In this document: positions 62,188 to 64,000 of the stretch, piece by piece | Position numbering within the stretch: the first letter of the stretch is position 1 | Layout of the letters: each line of letters starts with the position of its first letter | Source of the DNA: Lewinella sp050633125 | GTDB taxonomy: Bacteria; Bacteroidota; Bacteroidia; Chitinophagales; Saprospiraceae | Length of the DNA stretch: 64,000 nt | Assembly (NCBI RefSeq): GCF_050633125.1 | Contig: NZ_JBOEFX010000047.1 | Span: 1-64,000 of the forward strand | Direction: 5' to 3' | Made by a program: the position numbers and the translations under genes | The notes under the pieces: generated by a model | What the model saw: the letters and a program-made list of their open reading frames with translations, nothing else | Told to the model about the DNA's origin: nothing | The model's database searches: none

Positions 62188-62877
62188 TTAATGGTATTGG
62201 TCAAAATACTCTTGTAACGTCATATTGTGAGGTTCAAATTTTTCAGAGAGAATTTCTATTTTTTGAATTCGGTCTAATCGAAAAAATCGAAATTCTTTAC
62301 GTAAACGACACATTGCAACCAAATACCAATTTTCGGTACTTAATAGTGCAAACGGCTCTATCAATCTGTTCGTTACCGTTTCCTCCTTATTAATATATTC
62401 TATCTTGACAAGCTTATAATTGGTAAGTGCATTTTGCAAATCCGACAAACTACTACTATTCCTTTCTTGATTTTTGACTTCGTTATACTGAGTTCTATTA
62501 ACAAGTAAATTTGCTTTGTCTTTGATCTTATATTTGAGAATTGATTTTATTTTATCAATTGCCTCCGAATAATCCTTGACAAATGAGGCATCCTTGTTTT
62601 TCAATACCAGCTGTTCTGCTAGTATTAAGGCATTTGCTTGTTTTTCGGTAAACATTACCGGTGGTATATTATAACCATCCACCAAAGTGTATCCTTTTTC
62701 CTTTTCGGTCAAAATAGGTACACCTGCTCTCTCTAATGTTTTTAAGTCTCTGTAAATAGTTCGTTTGCTGACACCGAATTTTTCAGAAAGACTTGTCGCT
62801 GTCAACCTTCCTTTTGTTTGCAATAGAGTCAGAATTGCAGTCAGCCTTGAAATTCTCTTGATATCATCTCCTTGCAT
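62188..62877 (-). CDS. WYL-domain transcriptional regulator (YafY-like)
   Basis: A 229-residue regulator. The N-terminal HTH (residues about 6-62: RLTAILTLLQTKGRLTATSL, then GVSKRTIYRDLKTLERAGV) is of the DeoR/HTH_11 type. The middle is a helical linker, and the WYL domain covers about 140-225 (LVKIEYIN, ENWYLVAMCRLRKEFRFFRL). WYL regulators bind small ligands or nucleic acids. It probably controls the adjacent hydrolase gene through the palindrome at 62157-62174. Confidence 0.93.
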   Translation of the reverse strand: MQGDDIKRISRLTAILTLLQTKGRLTATSLSEKFGVSKRTIYRDLKTLERAGVPILTEKEKGYTLVDGYNIPPVMFTEKQANALILAEQLVLKNKDASFVKDYSEAIDKIKSILKYKIKDKANLLVNRTQYNEVKNQERNSSSLSDLQNALTNYKLVKIEYINKEETVTNRLIEPFALLSTENWYLVAMCRLRKEFRFFRLDRIQKIEILSEKFEPHNMTLQEYFDQYH

Positions 62878-63000
62878 TTTAGTTTTTTTAAACGACTTAC
62901 AACTAAGGTATAGGGTACTGAGGTTTTAATAAACCCCTCACCGGATGTTATACCAAACAACATCTACTTTCTCCCTTGTATAGTGAAGTTATACCAGCGA

Positions 63001-63936
63001 CTACGCCCGAAAAATCTGCCGAATACTGTATGGCCGCTTTCCCTGCGATTCATAATAGGTACGCACCTGGATTTCTACCACAATACCGATGGTTATGAAT
63101 TGAATTCCGCCTAAAAGAAGAATCAACCCCAGGATCATCAAGGGTTTCCCCCAAATATCCTGGCCCATAACTTTGAGGCCCAAAAGATAGAGATTAATCA
63201 ACACACCTACTAGAAACATGATAATACCCGAATTGCCAAACAGGTGCATTGGGCGGGCGAGGTAACGCTTAAAGAAAAGCATCAAAAGTAAATCACTGAC
63301 AACTTTGAAAGTCCGCCCCAAGCCATATTTACTCTCTCCAAACTGCCGGGCGTGGTGCTTGACGGGGATTTGCTGTATCCTCGAAGTCTCCAAACTCACC
63401 AGTACAGGGATAAAGCGGTGTAGCTCTCCGTACAAACCTAAATCTTTGGCAACCTCGGCACGCATAACCCTAATTGCACAGCCATAATCGCGTAAATGCA
63501 CACCAGAAGAAGTACGGATAATGTAGTTGGCAATCCAGCTGGGAATTTTACGTAAGAACATTCCGTCCTGCCGGTTAGCACGCTCACCTGCGACCATGTC
63601 CAATTCTTCGGCTTCGGCCATGGCTAGCATCTTGGGCAAATCATCAGGATCATTTTGCAAATCACCATCCATTGTAGCGATAAACTCGCCTTGTGCCACA
63701 TCAATCCCGGCCATTAAGGCTGCACTTTGGCCATAGTTACGCCTAAACTCTACAATCACAAGCCGCTTATACAGCTCCTTTCGTAATGTTTTCAGCGTCC
63801 GATCAGTAGAACCATCATCAACATAGATCAATTCGTACTCAACATCTTTTAGAGCCGTTTTGATTTTTTGGATCAATGGCACTACATTTTCTTCTTCATT
63901 GAAGACCGTAACTATTACCGATAACTTTATTGACAT
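63001..63936 (-). CDS. Family 2 glycosyltransferase (polyprenyl-phosphate type)
   Basis: A 311-residue membrane glycosyltransferase. The GT-A domain (1-225) has SVIVTVFNEEENV, YVDDGSTDRT, FRRNYGQSAALMAGI, MDGDLQNDP with the metal-binding DxD, and FGESKYGLGRTFK. Two C-terminal helices lie at about 235-256 and 266-292. This is the layout of DPM1/ArnC/GtrB enzymes, which load a sugar onto undecaprenyl phosphate for wall or lipopolysaccharide modification. The sugar is unknown. It is a single gene near the window edge. Confidence 0.9.
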   Translation of the reverse strand: MSIKLSVIVTVFNEEENVVPLIQKIKTALKDVEYELIYVDDGSTDRTLKTLRKELYKRLVIVEFRRNYGQSAALMAGIDVAQGEFIATMDGDLQNDPDDLPKMLAMAEAEELDMVAGERANRQDGMFLRKIPSWIANYIIRTSSGVHLRDYGCAIRVMRAEVAKDLGLYGELHRFIPVLVSLETSRIQQIPVKHHARQFGESKYGLGRTFKVVSDLLLMLFFKRYLARPMHLFGNSGIIMFLVGVLINLYLLGLKVMGQDIWGKPLMILGLILLLGGIQFITIGIVVEIQVRTYYESQGKRPYSIRQIFRA

Positions 63937-64000
63937 AAGGTGGATATCATCGCTAAGAAAAAGACAAAGGTCTGAATTTTTCTGCTTTTAAAAGGCTTCC

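Overview
The window looks like a chromosomal segment from a Bacteroidota bacterium, most plausibly the Saprospiria (Lewinella/Saprospira-like). This assignment is inferred, not measured. The reasons are: promoters with the Bacteroidota pattern TTTG...TAnnTTTG upstream of several genes; at least five secreted proteins ending in a type IX secretion (T9SS) C-terminal sorting domain; lipoproteins resembling the gliding/T9SS motor protein GldM; and Bacteroidota-typical families (DUF4271-HemD, DUF6089, imelysin/di-haem pairs). No phage, plasmid, CRISPR array, transposase or tRNA was found. Two N bases inside fabF mark an assembly weak spot.

Layout. 1-1385: the 5' half of a 16S rRNA gene on the minus strand with its leader and two tandem promoters. 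1386-5645: a carotenoid operon crtI-crtB-cruF-like-crtY whose last stop codon sits against the rRNA promoter. 5769-12025: peptidyl-tRNA hydrolase, a GC-rich non-coding element, a membrane protein of unknown role, a sugar nucleotidyltransferase pair, then lpxK, an acyltransferase and a DUF547 protein (lipid A and lipid metabolism). 12022-15145: a minus-strand operon of an outer-membrane barrel, YjbQ, a LysE exporter and a YbhN-like membrane protein. 15323-19310: acpP-fabF-rnc-SWIM. 19749-26259: pyruvate kinase, LD-carboxypeptidase, a membrane protein, a NUDIX hydrolase, hemD and DUF4271. 26410-37576: an M20 peptidase, two GldM-like lipoproteins, a giant cohesin-like T9SS protein, a helical protein with no ATG start, and a small lipoprotein. 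37826-46266: a glutamate-cysteine ligase/CBS fusion, two T9SS proteins, and an imelysin/di-haem oxidoreductase/imelysin cluster. 46270-54583: YbjN-like and DUF4265 proteins with a DUF4265 remnant, thrS, a peroxiredoxin-like/EF-hand fusion and two more T9SS proteins. 54720-63936: a LytS/LytTR two-component system, DUF2306, a fused B12-dependent acyl-CoA mutase (IcmF), an epoxide-hydrolase-like enzyme under a WYL regulator, and a family-2 glycosyltransferase.

Most of the window is housekeeping or lineage-typical. The accessory signals that deserve attention are: (i) a pair of lipid-anchored proteins resembling only the first periplasmic domains of GldM; (ii) a ~197-bp palindromic element with 23-bp inverted ends, related to a short palindrome 19 kb away; (iii) duplicated rRNA promoters sharing a 24-base start region; (iv) a 108-residue secreted protein that is almost only a T9SS sorting domain; (v) nested inverted repeats upstream of crtI; and (vi) a palindrome overlapping the promoter of a hydrolase next to a WYL regulator.
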